A stretch of DNA of 64,000 nt from Candidatus Devosia phytovorans (GCA_029202405.1 CP119312.1:1679001-1743000), one strand, 5' to 3'. Shown: positions 34,277-43,352, numbered from the stretch's first letter. Numbers and translations: made by a program. Notes: generated by a model not told the origin, from the sequence alone.

Positions 34277-34810
34277 TCAGACTTCCAATGCAAGGCCGGG
34301 TTCGAGGGAAACCAACCCGCTGCCATCAAGCAGTTCGCGCAATATCGGTATGGCATGATCCACGTCAGCCTCGTCGGCAGCAAGAGCCAGCAGCCGCGGT
34401 GGCCGATCCTCCAGCACGGCTTTTCCCAGCCTTGCGATCTGGACACCCGTCCCGAACAGAACTGTGGTCGCAACCTCGGCCCAGCGTCCAAGCACAGGCG
34501 GCTCACCCGTGAGTAAAAGCAGCGGCGTCTCGCCCATGGCATCGATCAAAATCGATCCCTGCCCGACCGACCATAGCTCAACCTCCGGCAGCACTCCGCC
34601 CTCGTCGATCAAATTGAGCGGCTTGCGCGGTTTCCATTCGCGCCCGCTCACCTCAATCAGCTCCGCGCCGAACTGTTCGATGACGCGATCCGCACCGCTC
34701 ACGAGCTCCCGTGCATCGATCCCCTTCGGCGCCCGGTTCGCGTCGACAACGAGAATCGCCCCGCCAATGTGGATGCGGATGGTGGTGCCGCCGAACCAGG
34801 TGAGTTTCAT
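34277..34810 (-). CDS. Degenerate metallo-beta-lactamase-fold (UlaG-like) protein
   Basis: 177 residues that begin like UlaG-type MBL proteins (KLTWFG-x-x-T-x-R-I-x-I-G-G-x-I-L-V-V-D) but the usual His after the first Gly is Gly7-Gly8, and no HxHxDH appears anywhere. The metal site is therefore lost, and the chain is shorter than the 220-250 residue family norm. Could be a binding or structural protein. Divergent from ruvX with 51 bases between. Confidence 0.6.
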   Translation of the reverse strand: MKLTWFGGTTIRIHIGGAILVVDANRAPKGIDARELVSGADRVIEQFGAELIEVSGREWKPRKPLNLIDEGGVLPEVELWSVGQGSILIDAMGETPLLLLTGEPPVLGRWAEVATTVLFGTGVQIARLGKAVLEDRPPRLLALAADEADVDHAIPILRELLDGSGLVSLEPGLALEV

Positions 34811-34861
34811 GAAGGTCGTTATCCTGTCGCCAAACCGGGCGGCACCCTATAGGACAAAGCC

Positions 34862-35332
34862 ATGACCGACGAGCCCACCGAAGACTTTGCCAATCCCTTA
34901 GCCGCCATCCCCGCCACTGGCCGGATCATGGCGCTCGATCTCGGTACCAAAACCATCGGCGTCGCGATCAGTGACGGCATGCGCTATTCGGCGACGCCGC
35001 TCGAAACCATCAAGCGGACAAAATTCACCCAGGATGCCGAGCGCATTGTGGAACTGATCGGGCAGAATCAGATTGCCGCGATCATCCTCGGCCTCCCACT
35101 CAACATGGACGGGTCCGAGGGGCCGCGCGTGCAGTCGACGCGCGCCTTTGCCCGCAATCTGGCGCAGAAGACGCCGCTTCCCATCGCCTTCTGGGATGAG
35201 CGGCTTTCCACCAGCGCCGTGACCCGCATGATGATCGAAGCGGACCTCCGTCGTGATCGCCGCGCCGAAGTGGTCGATAAACTCGCCGCCAGCTACATTT
35301 TGCAGGGTGCGCTCGACCGTCTTCGTCGTTGA
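34862..35332 (+). CDS. ruvX: Putative pre-16S rRNA nuclease / RuvX (YqgF family)
   Basis: 156-residue RNase H-fold protein: MALDLGTKTIGVAISD (catalytic Asp), IILGLPLNMDGSEGPR, FWDERLSTSAVTRMM and VDKLAASYILQGALD are the family blocks. Members process pre-16S rRNA ends and may resolve junctions. N-terminal 20 residues are an extension. AGGA lies upstream of the ATG. Precedes pyrB on the same strand with about 70 bases between, in which a strong hairpin lies. Confidence 0.93.
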   Translation: MTDEPTEDFANPLAAIPATGRIMALDLGTKTIGVAISDGMRYSATPLETIKRTKFTQDAERIVELIGQNQIAAIILGLPLNMDGSEGPRVQSTRAFARNLAQKTPLPIAFWDERLSTSAVTRMMIEADLRRDRRAEVVDKLAASYILQGALDRLRR

Positions 35333-35358
35333 TAGAGTCAACATTGGGTTGAACCGAG

Positions 35359-35398
35359 CCGCTCCCTCCGCTAGACCGCAGCAAATATCAGGGAGCGG
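35359..35398 (+). promoter_or_regulatory. Stem-loop that covers the pyrB ribosome binding site
   Basis: CCGCTCCCT (35359-35367) is perfectly complementary to AGGGAGCGG (35390-35398), which contains the Shine-Dalgarno-like GGAG of pyrB (ATG at 35404). Pairing would bury the ribosome site; a 22-base loop separates the arms. It could be a translational control element or may simply fold by chance in GC-rich sequence. Confidence 0.5.
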
Positions 35399-35403
35399 AG
35401 CCT

Positions 35404-36372
35404 ATGGCCGCAATGACGCTTGCCGGAACTTCCGGCGACTTTCCCCCCTTCGCCCAGCGACATCTTCTATCCATTGCCGATTTGAAGCAGCATGAGATCG
35501 TCGACCTGCTGGACCGTGCCGAGCGCATGGTGCCGGTGTCGCGGCAGGAGCGGAAAAGCCATCCGACGCTTTCCGGCAAGACGCAGATCAACCTGTTCTT
35601 TGAGCCGTCCACCCGTACGCAGGGCTCGTTCGAGATCGCCGGCAAGCGCCTTGGCGCACAGGTGATGAACATGTCGGTCAAGTCGAGCTCGGTCTCCAAG
35701 GGCGAGACGCTGGTCGATACGGCCGCAACGCTCAACGCCATGCGACCGGACGTGATCGTGGTGCGCCATTCGGCGGCTGGCGCGGTGGAGCTGCTGTCCC
35801 AGAAGGTGGGTTGCGCGGTGATCAATGCCGGCGACGGCGCGCATGAGCACCCGACCCAGGCGCTGCTCGATGCGCTGACCATCCGCCGACACAAGGGCAT
35901 GCTGGCCGGGATGACCGTCGCCATCTGCGGCGATATCGCCAATTCCCGCGTCGTTCGGTCCAACCTGCTGCTGCTCGGCGCACTCAATGTCCGCACCCGC
36001 GTCATCGCTCCGCGCAATCTGTTGCCCGCTGGCATCGAGCATCTGGCGACGGAGGTCTTCACCGACATGCGCGACGGCCTCAAGGATGTCGACGTGGTGA
36101 TGATGCTGCGCCTGCAGCATGAGCGCGCCAATGGCCGGATGATCCCATCGGTGCGTGAGTATTACCGCTTCTATGGCCTTGATGCGGAAAAGCTGAGCTA
36201 TGCCAAGCCCGATGCCATCGTCATGCATCCCGGCCCGATGAACAGGGGGGTCGAGATCGACCCGGCCATTGCCGATGGCCCGGCCTCGGTCATTACAGAC
36301 CAGGTAGAAATGGGTGTGGCCGTGCGCATGGCTGTGCTCGATGCTCTGCTGCCGGCAGGAGATGACGCATGA
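35404..36372 (+). CDS. pyrB: Aspartate carbamoyltransferase catalytic chain
   Basis: 322-residue transcarbamoylase, second step of pyrimidine synthesis. Carbamoyl-phosphate motif FEPSTRTQGSFEIAG, HSAAGAVELLSQK, HPTQALLDALTI, and MHPGPMNRGVEID near the end. It is followed by the dihydroorotase-like gene with a 4-base overlap; in several bacteria the two form one complex. A hairpin covers its ribosome site. Confidence 0.97.
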   Translation: MAAMTLAGTSGDFPPFAQRHLLSIADLKQHEIVDLLDRAERMVPVSRQERKSHPTLSGKTQINLFFEPSTRTQGSFEIAGKRLGAQVMNMSVKSSSVSKGETLVDTAATLNAMRPDVIVVRHSAAGAVELLSQKVGCAVINAGDGAHEHPTQALLDALTIRRHKGMLAGMTVAICGDIANSRVVRSNLLLLGALNVRTRVIAPRNLLPAGIEHLATEVFTDMRDGLKDVDVVMMLRLQHERANGRMIPSVREYYRFYGLDAEKLSYAKPDAIVMHPGPMNRGVEIDPAIADGPASVITDQVEMGVAVRMAVLDALLPAGDDA

Positions 36373-37661
36373 GCCGCCCCCTTCTCATTGAAAATGCCCG
36401 CGTCATCGATCCGGCTTCCGGCACGGATGCGCGCGGTGCGGTGCTGGTCGAGAACGGGTTGATCTCCGACCTGGCAACCAACGGCCCGGTCGGCGTGCCG
36501 GATGGGGCCGAAGTGATCAATGCCAATGGCCTGATCCTTTCCCCTGGCTTGATCGACATGCGGGTCTTTACCGGCGAACCGGGCAAGGAATATCGCGAGA
36601 CGCTGGCTTCGGCGGGCGATGCGGCCGCTGCCGGCGGCGTCACCAGTTTCGTGATGATGCCCGATACGGCACCGGTGGTAGATGATGGCGCGCTGGTGGA
36701 TTTTCTCATTCGCCGCGCCAAGGCCACGAGCAAGGTCAATGTGCTGCCAGCGGGCGCCATTACCAAGGGGCTGGCGGGTCAGGAAATGACCGAATTTGGC
36801 CTGTTGCAGGAAGCCGGTGCGGTCTGCCTGACGGACGGCCGCAATTCCATCCAGTCCAATTCGCTGCTCCGGACCGTGATGAGCTATGCCGCCAATTACG
36901 GCATGACGATCGTCCACCACGTTTCGGACAAGAGCCTGACCGGCGATGGCGTGATGAACGAGGGCCTGTTTGCCACGGTGCTCGGCCTCAAGGGCATTCC
37001 GCGCGAGGCCGAGACCATTCCGCTGGCGCGCGATCTGCAGCTGGCGGCACTGACCGCAACGAAGTATCACGCGGCGCAAATTTCATGCGCTGCTTCGGTG
37101 GATCTGGTGACGGCGGCCAAGACACGCAACCGGTCGGTTACGGCTGGGATCTCGATCAACAATCTGGCGCTCAACGAGAATGACATCGGGCGCTACCGGA
37201 CCTTTTTCAAGCTCTCCACGCCCTTGCGCAGCGAGGATGATCGGCAGGCGGTAATCGCCGGGCTCAAGAGCGGCGCGATCGACACGATCCATTCCGACCA
37301 CGATCCGCAGGATACCGAGGTCAAGCGTCAGCCATTTGCCGAGGCGTCGGATGGCGCCATCGGGCTCGAGACACTGCTCGCTGCGGCGCTGCGGCTGGTG
37401 CATTCGGGCGATGTCGACCTGATGACCATCCTGCGGGCCATGACCAGCCGGCCTGCCGATATTCTTGGCCTCCAGTCCGGCCGTATCGCCAGGGGCGCAC
37501 CGGCCGACCTGATCCTGTTCGATCTCGACTATCCCTGGCAGGTTGCCGAGGGCGAAATCCGGTCGAAATCGCGCAATACAAGCTTTGAAGGCGCGCGCCT
37601 TGCTGGCAAGGTAATGCGCACCATCGTGGGCGGGCAAACCGTCCACACACATAAGGACTGA
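36369..37661 (+). CDS. Dihydroorotase-like protein (metal ligands replaced)
   Basis: 430-residue cyclic amidohydrolase of the class I dihydroorotase type. Where active enzymes have H-x-H (metal) after LSPGLIDM, this one has R65-V66-F67 (DMRVFTGEPG). The later DHDPQ keeps a base-like Asp, but the chain lacks most metal-binding His positions. This is the pattern known for pseudo-dihydroorotases that support PyrB in other bacteria, and alphaproteobacteria often keep a separate active PyrC. It overlaps pyrB by 4 bases. Confidence 0.9.
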   Translation: MSRPLLIENARVIDPASGTDARGAVLVENGLISDLATNGPVGVPDGAEVINANGLILSPGLIDMRVFTGEPGKEYRETLASAGDAAAAGGVTSFVMMPDTAPVVDDGALVDFLIRRAKATSKVNVLPAGAITKGLAGQEMTEFGLLQEAGAVCLTDGRNSIQSNSLLRTVMSYAANYGMTIVHHVSDKSLTGDGVMNEGLFATVLGLKGIPREAETIPLARDLQLAALTATKYHAAQISCAASVDLVTAAKTRNRSVTAGISINNLALNENDIGRYRTFFKLSTPLRSEDDRQAVIAGLKSGAIDTIHSDHDPQDTEVKRQPFAEASDGAIGLETLLAAALRLVHSGDVDLMTILRAMTSRPADILGLQSGRIARGAPADLILFDLDYPWQVAEGEIRSKSRNTSFEGARLAGKVMRTIVGGQTVHTHKD

Positions 37662-37663
37662 GC

Positions 37664-38269
37664 ATGGACATCAATCTCATCTTTGCGGCGGTCTTTGCCT
37701 ATCTCTGCGGGTCGATCCCCTTCGGCCTGTTGCTGACGCGGGCGGCTGGCCTTGGCGATATCCGGGCCATCGGCTCAGGCAATATCGGCGCAACCAATGT
37801 GCTGCGCACCGGCAACAAGGGCCTCGCGGCCGGCACGCTGGTGCTCGATGCTGCCAAGGCGGCGCTTGCGGTGCTGGTGGCGCGTCACTTCATGGGTGGC
37901 GAAACTGCCGCCATGGTGGCGGCGGTCTTTGCCTTCCTCGGCCATTGCTTCCCGGTCTGGCTCGGCTTCAAGGGCGGCAAGGGCGTGGCGGTAATGATCG
38001 GCTCGCTGCTGGCGCTGAGCTGGCCCGTGGGCCTGATCTTCTGCGCGGTATGGCTGCTGATCGCCTTTGCCCAGAAGATGAGTTCGCTGGCAGCGCTGAC
38101 GGCGTCGGCAACCGCGCCGATCTTTGCCTTTGTCATCAGCGGCGATGTGTGGCTCGCCGGCACCGTGGCGCTGATGGCCCTCATGCTGTTCTACCAGCAT
38201 CGCGAAAACATCTCCCGCCTGATGGCCGGCACCGAGTCCAAGATCGGCTCGGGCAAGCCCAAGGCGTAA
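37664..38269 (+). CDS. plsY: Glycerol-3-phosphate acyltransferase PlsY
   Basis: 201-residue membrane enzyme that acylates glycerol 3-phosphate from acyl-phosphate. Five helices with the three conserved loops: GSIPFGLLLTR and GSGNIGATNVLRTGNKG, FLGHCFPVWLGFKGGKGVA, and a final YQHRENISRLMAGTESKIG. ATG with AAGGA upstream. It sits 3 bases after pyrC-like and 4 bases before dprA, so is probably part of that transcript. Confidence 0.96.
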   Translation: MDINLIFAAVFAYLCGSIPFGLLLTRAAGLGDIRAIGSGNIGATNVLRTGNKGLAAGTLVLDAAKAALAVLVARHFMGGETAAMVAAVFAFLGHCFPVWLGFKGGKGVAVMIGSLLALSWPVGLIFCAVWLLIAFAQKMSSLAALTASATAPIFAFVISGDVWLAGTVALMALMLFYQHRENISRLMAGTESKIGSGKPKA

Positions 38270-38272
38270 GCG

Positions 38273-39394
38273 ATGGCGGCGCGTGGACGTGCCGCCAGTC
38301 TTTCCGATCCGCAGCGCATTGCCTGGCTGCGCCTGATTCGCACCGACAATGTCGGTCCCGCCACATTCCGCCAACTGCTCAACCGCTTCGGCTCGGCCGA
38401 GGCGGCACTCGACGCCCTGCCCGACCTACTCAAGCGCACCGGCAAGCCAGTACGGATCGCCAGCCAATCGGCGGCAGAGGACGAGATCGCCGGCCTCATG
38501 CGCTACGGCGCGCGCCTCGTGGCGTCCAGCGAGCCGGAATACCCTGAATTATTGCATCACATCGCCCAGGCGCCGCCGCTCCTGACGATGGCCGGTGGCG
38601 CGCAGCTCGATTGGCAGCGCACGGTGGGGATCGTCGGCGCGCGCAATGCGTCTTCGGCTGGCATCAAGATGACACGGCTGCTGGCCGGCGACCTCGGCGA
38701 GCGCGGCTATACGGTGGTCTCGGGGCTGGCGCGGGGCGTTGATACGGCAGCGCATCGGGCGAGCCTCGGCACAGGAACGATTGCCGTGCTGGCCGGCGGT
38801 TTCGACAGGATCTATCCCGACGAGAACATCCCCCTGGCGCATGACATTCTCGACAGCGGCGGTGCGCTGCTAACCGAAATGCCGCTGGGCTGGGAGCCAC
38901 GTGCCAGAGACTTTCCGAGGCGTAACCGGCTGGTGTCAGGTCTGTCGCTCGGGATCGTCGTGGTGGAGGCCGCCAAGCGAAGCGGTTCGCTGATCACCGC
39001 GCGGCTGGCGCTGGAGCAGAATCGCGATGTGTTCGCCGTGCCGGGGTCACCTCTCGATCCTCGGGCGGAAGGTGGCAATGCGCTGATCCAGCAGGGTGCA
39101 AAACTCATAACCTGCGCCGAGGACGTCATCGAGACGCTGGGCAGTGCCGACCCGGCCCGGCAAGCCCTGTTCGACCGCGACTGGGAGCCGGAGCTGACGC
39201 CGGATGAACCAGCACCCGGCGCCAACGACAAGGCGCACCTCCTGGCCGCGCTGACGGCCACGCCGATCGACGTCGACGAACTGATCCGCCAGTCCGGTCT
39301 TTCGGCGGCCGCCATGCAGATGCTGCTGCTCGAACTCGATCTGGCCGGGCAGATCGAGTGGTCGAGCGGGCAGCTGGTGGCGCTGAAATATTAG
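38273..39394 (+). CDS. dprA: DNA-processing protein DprA
   Basis: 373-residue single-strand DNA-binding loader of RecA for transformation. Rossmann core has VGIVGARNASSAG, VVSGLARGVDTAAH, VLAGGFDRIYP, FPRRNRLVSGLS and VVEAAKRSGSLITARLALEQ, NALIQQGAKLI. An N-terminal SAM/HhH-like segment and a C-terminal winged-helix (IDVDELIRQSGLSAAAMQMLLLEL) flank it. Its end overlaps the convergent aldo/keto reductase by 4 bases. Confidence 0.95.
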   Translation: MAARGRAASLSDPQRIAWLRLIRTDNVGPATFRQLLNRFGSAEAALDALPDLLKRTGKPVRIASQSAAEDEIAGLMRYGARLVASSEPEYPELLHHIAQAPPLLTMAGGAQLDWQRTVGIVGARNASSAGIKMTRLLAGDLGERGYTVVSGLARGVDTAAHRASLGTGTIAVLAGGFDRIYPDENIPLAHDILDSGGALLTEMPLGWEPRARDFPRRNRLVSGLSLGIVVVEAAKRSGSLITARLALEQNRDVFAVPGSPLDPRAEGGNALIQQGAKLITCAEDVIETLGSADPARQALFDRDWEPELTPDEPAPGANDKAHLLAALTATPIDVDELIRQSGLSAAAMQMLLLELDLAGQIEWSSGQLVALKY

Positions 39395-40422
39395 CGCCCG
39401 CCCTCGATCTTGCGGTTGCGCTGGCCGATGCCGCCCTCACCATAGGGATAGTCGGACATGTCCGGCTTGCTGACGGCGCTCAGGGTGGCGATTTCCTCGG
39501 GCGTCAGCGTGAGCGCTGCCGCGCCCAGATTGTCCTTGAGCTGGTCGGTGGTTCGGGCGCCCAGGATGACCGAGGTCACGGCGGGCTGGGCGGCCACCCA
39601 GGCCAGCGCGACCTGGGCCATGCTGGCGCCGCGTGCCTTGGCGATATCTTCCACGGCACCGATCACGTCCCAGGTGACGGCGTTGGAATTGCGCTTGTCG
39701 AAAGCTTCCATGCCGCGCTTGGGGTTTTCACCGAGACGGGTCGCGCCGCTCGGCATCTGGTCACGCTTGTATTTGCCGCTGAGCCAGCCACCACCCAGGG
39801 GCGACCAGGGCAGCAGACCAATCTCGGCATCGAGCGCAGCCGGCACGATCTCATGCTCGATATCGCGGACCAGCAGATTGTATTGCGGCTGCAGCGTCAC
39901 CGGCGGCGCAAAGCCATTGGCCTTGGCGATCCAGACGGCCTTGGTCAGCTGCCAGCCGAGAAAATTGGAAAAGCCGTAATAGGCAATCTTGCCGTTACGG
40001 ATCGAGTCATCGAGGAAACGCAGCGTCTCCTCCAGCGGCGTCAGCGCGTCATAGGCATGCATCTGGTAGAGATCGATATGTTCGACGCCGAGGCGTTTCA
40101 GCGAGGCATCGAGCGCCTCGCGCAGGTTCTTGCGCGACAGGCCAAGATGGTTGGGGCCGTCGCCGAGAGGAAAACGGCCCTTGGTGGTGATCACCAGATC
40201 GCGCAGCGCGCTCGGCTTGCCCTTTAGCCAGCGACCGAGAATTTCTTCGGACACGCCAGAGCTATAGACATTGGCTGTGTCGATGAAATTGCCGCCGGCG
40301 GCGACATAGTCGTCCATCAGGCGGAACGAGGTTGCCTCATCGGATTCTGCGCCGAAGGTCATGGTGCCGAGGGCGTAGTTCGAGACAACGGCGCCACTAT
40401 TGCCGAGCTTGCGATACTGCAT
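39391..40422 (-). CDS. Aldo/keto reductase
   Basis: 343-residue NADPH-dependent oxidoreductase, (beta/alpha)8 barrel. Catalytic tetrad seen as Asp and Tyr in FIDTANVYSSG, Lys in VITTKGRF and His in LYQMHAYD. C-terminal cofactor site is SVILGARTTDQLKDNL. ATG at 40422 follows AGGAGA by 7 bases. Substrate unknown. A 15-base dyad overlaps the ribosome site and another lies further upstream. Confidence 0.93.
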   Translation of the reverse strand: MQYRKLGNSGAVVSNYALGTMTFGAESDEATSFRLMDDYVAAGGNFIDTANVYSSGVSEEILGRWLKGKPSALRDLVITTKGRFPLGDGPNHLGLSRKNLREALDASLKRLGVEHIDLYQMHAYDALTPLEETLRFLDDSIRNGKIAYYGFSNFLGWQLTKAVWIAKANGFAPPVTLQPQYNLLVRDIEHEIVPAALDAEIGLLPWSPLGGGWLSGKYKRDQMPSGATRLGENPKRGMEAFDKRNSNAVTWDVIGAVEDIAKARGASMAQVALAWVAAQPAVTSVILGARTTDQLKDNLGAAALTLTPEEIATLSAVSKPDMSDYPYGEGGIGQRNRKIEGGR

Positions 40423-40433
40423 TGCGATTTCTC

Positions 40434-40448
40434 CTGGGATTATCCCAG
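40434..40448. promoter_or_regulatory. 15-base dyad over the ribosome site of the aldo/keto reductase
   Basis: CTGGGAT-T-ATCCCAG is a perfect inverted repeat starting inside the AGGAG region 12 bases upstream of the reductase ATG. Its site could let a repressor or a small hairpin block translation or transcription. Confidence 0.45.
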
Positions 40449-40502
40449 TGTGGTCATCTGGTATGGCAGATTCAAGTCGGCGCGCAGAATTGTCCAAAAT
40501 TC

Positions 40503-40519
40503 CTCTCTCTAAGAGAGAG
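40503..40519. promoter_or_regulatory. 17-base dyad between aldo/keto reductase and topA
   Basis: CTCTCTCT-A-AGAGAGAG is a perfect inverted repeat, 81 bases upstream of the reductase start and 93 upstream of topA. It is a possible operator for either gene; its simple CT/AG composition lowers confidence. Confidence 0.4.
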
Positions 40520-40611
40520 TGTGACAGGGAGCGTTTTGCCCACATTGACAGGGGATCGGACCTTCACCATGTTGCGCCACTTCTTATACTGCGTTGCGGA
40601 ACGGATACTCC

Positions 40612-43242
40612 ATGAAGGTCGTCGTCGTTGAAAGTCCGGCTAAAGCCAAGACAATCAACAAATATCTGGGCTCGGGCTATGAAGTCCTGGCCTCGTTTGG
40701 CCATGTCCGCGATTTGCCTGCCAAGGATGGTTCGGTTCGTCCCGACGAAGACTTCGCCATGTCCTGGGAGGTCGATACGGCTTCCAAAAAGCGGCTGTCC
40801 GACATTGCCGGCGCGCTCAAGGGCGCTGACGGCCTGATCCTGGCGACCGACCCTGATCGCGAAGGTGAAGCCATTTCCTGGCACGTGCTCGACGTGCTGC
40901 GCCAGAAAAAGGCGCTCAAGAAAGATACGCCGGTGCAGCGCGTGGTGTTCAACGCCATCACCAAAGATGCCGTGACCTCTGCCATGGCCAAGCCGCGCGA
41001 AATCGACATGCCGCTGGTGGATGCCTATCTGGCTCGCCGGGCGCTGGACTATCTCGTGGGCTTTACCCTTTCGCCCATCCTCTGGCGCAAGCTCCCGGGT
41101 TCGCGCTCGGCCGGCCGCGTGCAGTCCGTGGCGCTGCGGCTGGTTTCCGACCGCGAACTCGAAATCGAAAAGTTCAAGTCGGACGAATACTGGTCCGTCG
41201 AAGCCAAGCTTGCGCAGAGCGGCAAGAGCTTCCTCGCCCGCCTGTTCTCGGTCGATGGCAAGAAGACCGACAAGCTCGACATCAAGACCGGCGAGAATGC
41301 CGCCGAGATCAAGAAGCTGATCGAAGCCGGCCAGTTCAACGTGTCGTCGGTGGAAAAGAAGCCGACCAAGCGCAATCCCTATGCGCCCTTCACCACGTCA
41401 AGCCTGCAGCAGGATGCGTCGTCGCGCCTCGGCCTCTCGCCCTCGCGCACCATGCAGATCGCCCAGCGCCTCTACGAGGACGGGTTGATCACCTATATGC
41501 GTACCGACGCCGTGCAGATGGCGCCGGAAGGCATTGCCATGGCCCGTTCGGTCATCGGGAAATATTTCGGCGAGGAATATCTCCCGGAAAAGGCGCGCAT
41601 CTATCAGACCAAGGCCAAGAATGCGCAGGAAGCGCACGAAGCCATTCGCCCGACCGACATGTTCAAGCGCCCGGAAAGCCTGAGCCTTGATGCCGACCAG
41701 GCCAAGCTCTACGGCCTGATCTGGCGCCGCACGCTGGCGAGCCAGATGAAGTCGGCCGAAATCGACCGCACCACGGTCGACATCGCCGTCAACGTGCCCG
41801 GTCGCGCCGTCGACCTGCGCGCCGTCGGCTCCGTCGTCACCTTCCCCGGTTTCCTCAAGCTCTATGGCGTCGAGGTCAAATCCGACGAAGAGACCGACGA
41901 CGAAGACGATCGCGAACTGCCGCCGCTGGCTGTCGGCGACAAGCCAAGCTTGCAGTCCGTCGATATCGAGCAGCATTTCACCCAGCCGCCCAGCCGCTAT
42001 ACCGAAGCGAGCATCATCAAGAAGATGGAAGAGCTCGGCATCGGCCGGCCCTCCACCTATGCGGCCACCGTCACCACGCTCAAGGATCGCGACTATGTCC
42101 GCCTCGAGGGCAAGGCGCTGCATCCGGAGGATCGCGGTCGCATCGTCACCGCATTCCTCGAAAATTTCTTCAGCCGCTACGTCGAATATGGCTTCACCGC
42201 CGGTCTCGAAGAGCAGCTCGACGAAATCTCCGACGGCAAGCTCGACTACAAGCAGGTCCTCCGCGACTTCTGGAAGGACTTCACCGGCGCCACGGACGAG
42301 ATAAAGGATCTCCGAGTTTCCGAAGTGCTCGATGCGCTCAATGAGTCTCTGGCCAGCCGTATCTTCCCACCCAAGGAAGACGGTTCGGACCCGCGCAAAT
42401 GCCCGACCTGTGGCACGGGCCAGCTGTCGCTGAAGCTGGGTAAATTCGGCGCCTTCATCGGCTGTTCCAACTATCCGGAATGCCGTCACACGATCCAGCT
42501 GTCCGATGCGGCTGCCGGCAAGTCGTCGGAAGCCGCCGCTGGCGATGGCGTACTGGGCACCGATCCCGAGAGCGGCGAAGAGGTTCATCTCAAGACCGGT
42601 CGCTTCGGCCCATATGTGCAGCTGGGCGATGGCAAGGAACCCAAGCGCAGTTCGCTGCCCAAGGGCTGGGATGCGGCGACACTTGGCCTTGAAGGCGCAT
42701 TGAAGCTGCTTTCGCTGCCGCGCGAAGTCGGCCTTCATCCCGAATCCGGCCTGCCGATCTCGGCCGGCATCGGCCGCTATGGTCCCTTCGTGCTGCATGA
42801 TGGCAAATATGCCAACCTGCCGGATGTGGAAGAGGTATTCACCGTCGGCATCAACCGCGCGGTCGATCTGATCGCGCAAAAGGCCGCTGGTGGCTTCAAG
42901 CGCGGCGGTGGCGCAACTGTCGCTGCCATCCAGACCTTCGAGCATGACAATGGCCCCATCACCGTTCGCCCAGGCCGCTATGGCCCCTATGTGAACCAGG
43001 GCAAGGTCAATGCGACCATTCCCAAGGATGTGGCGCCGGAAGCCGTGACCTTGGAACAGGCTCTTGCCTGGATCGAAGCCAAGGGCGGCGCGACCAAGAA
43101 GAAGGCGCCGGCCAAGAAGGCTGCCGCCAAGAAGCCGGCGGCGAAAAAGACCACGGCCAAGGCTGCAGCAGGCGAGAAGAAGCCCGCGGTCAAGAAGGCG
43201 CCGGCCAAGAAGATCGCGAAGTCGGAAGACGTGCCCTTCTAG
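40612..43242 (+). CDS. topA: DNA topoisomerase I (type IA)
   Basis: 876-residue enzyme that relaxes negative supercoils. TOPRIM domain: VVVESPAKAKTINKYLG and LATDPDREGEAISWH; the catalytic Tyr is in GLITYMRTDAVQ; SRSAGRVQSVALRL is conserved. The C-terminus has one four-Cys zinc motif (CPTC...CSNYPEC) and then several GRYGP(Y/F)V repeats. The tail is a Lys/Ala/Pro-rich stretch of about 55 residues that likely binds DNA. Start at 40612 matches the family; an in-frame start 6 codons earlier is possible. Confidence 0.96.
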   Translation: MKVVVVESPAKAKTINKYLGSGYEVLASFGHVRDLPAKDGSVRPDEDFAMSWEVDTASKKRLSDIAGALKGADGLILATDPDREGEAISWHVLDVLRQKKALKKDTPVQRVVFNAITKDAVTSAMAKPREIDMPLVDAYLARRALDYLVGFTLSPILWRKLPGSRSAGRVQSVALRLVSDRELEIEKFKSDEYWSVEAKLAQSGKSFLARLFSVDGKKTDKLDIKTGENAAEIKKLIEAGQFNVSSVEKKPTKRNPYAPFTTSSLQQDASSRLGLSPSRTMQIAQRLYEDGLITYMRTDAVQMAPEGIAMARSVIGKYFGEEYLPEKARIYQTKAKNAQEAHEAIRPTDMFKRPESLSLDADQAKLYGLIWRRTLASQMKSAEIDRTTVDIAVNVPGRAVDLRAVGSVVTFPGFLKLYGVEVKSDEETDDEDDRELPPLAVGDKPSLQSVDIEQHFTQPPSRYTEASIIKKMEELGIGRPSTYAATVTTLKDRDYVRLEGKALHPEDRGRIVTAFLENFFSRYVEYGFTAGLEEQLDEISDGKLDYKQVLRDFWKDFTGATDEIKDLRVSEVLDALNESLASRIFPPKEDGSDPRKCPTCGTGQLSLKLGKFGAFIGCSNYPECRHTIQLSDAAAGKSSEAAAGDGVLGTDPESGEEVHLKTGRFGPYVQLGDGKEPKRSSLPKGWDAATLGLEGALKLLSLPREVGLHPESGLPISAGIGRYGPFVLHDGKYANLPDVEEVFTVGINRAVDLIAQKAAGGFKRGGGATVAAIQTFEHDNGPITVRPGRYGPYVNQGKVNATIPKDVAPEAVTLEQALAWIEAKGGATKKKAPAKKAAAKKPAAKKTTAKAAAGEKKPAVKKAPAKKIAKSEDVPF

Positions 43243-43265
43243 GGCCGTCATTGTCCGCCACCGTC

Positions 43266-43325
43266 CAGCCGAAACGCCGGCTGCTGACCGCTATGGCGGT
43301 CGTGGGTCACCATGCTCGCGACCCG
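43266..43325 (+). other. Tandem stem-loops in the topA-tex gap
   Basis: Three small hairpins follow one another: CAGCCG/CGGCTG (43266-43283), GACCGC/GCGGTC (43286-43301) and GGGTC/GACCC (43304-43324). They fill most of the 110-base gap between topA and tex. None has a T-run, so they are leader or processing structures at most. Confidence 0.35.
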
Positions 43326-43352
43326 CTGTCGGCTGAACTCCAAGGTAGATAG

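Noticed and set aside
43064..43336. Arg/Pro-rich frame over the end of topA
   Set aside because: It is the frame-shifted reading of the Lys/Ala-rich topA tail.
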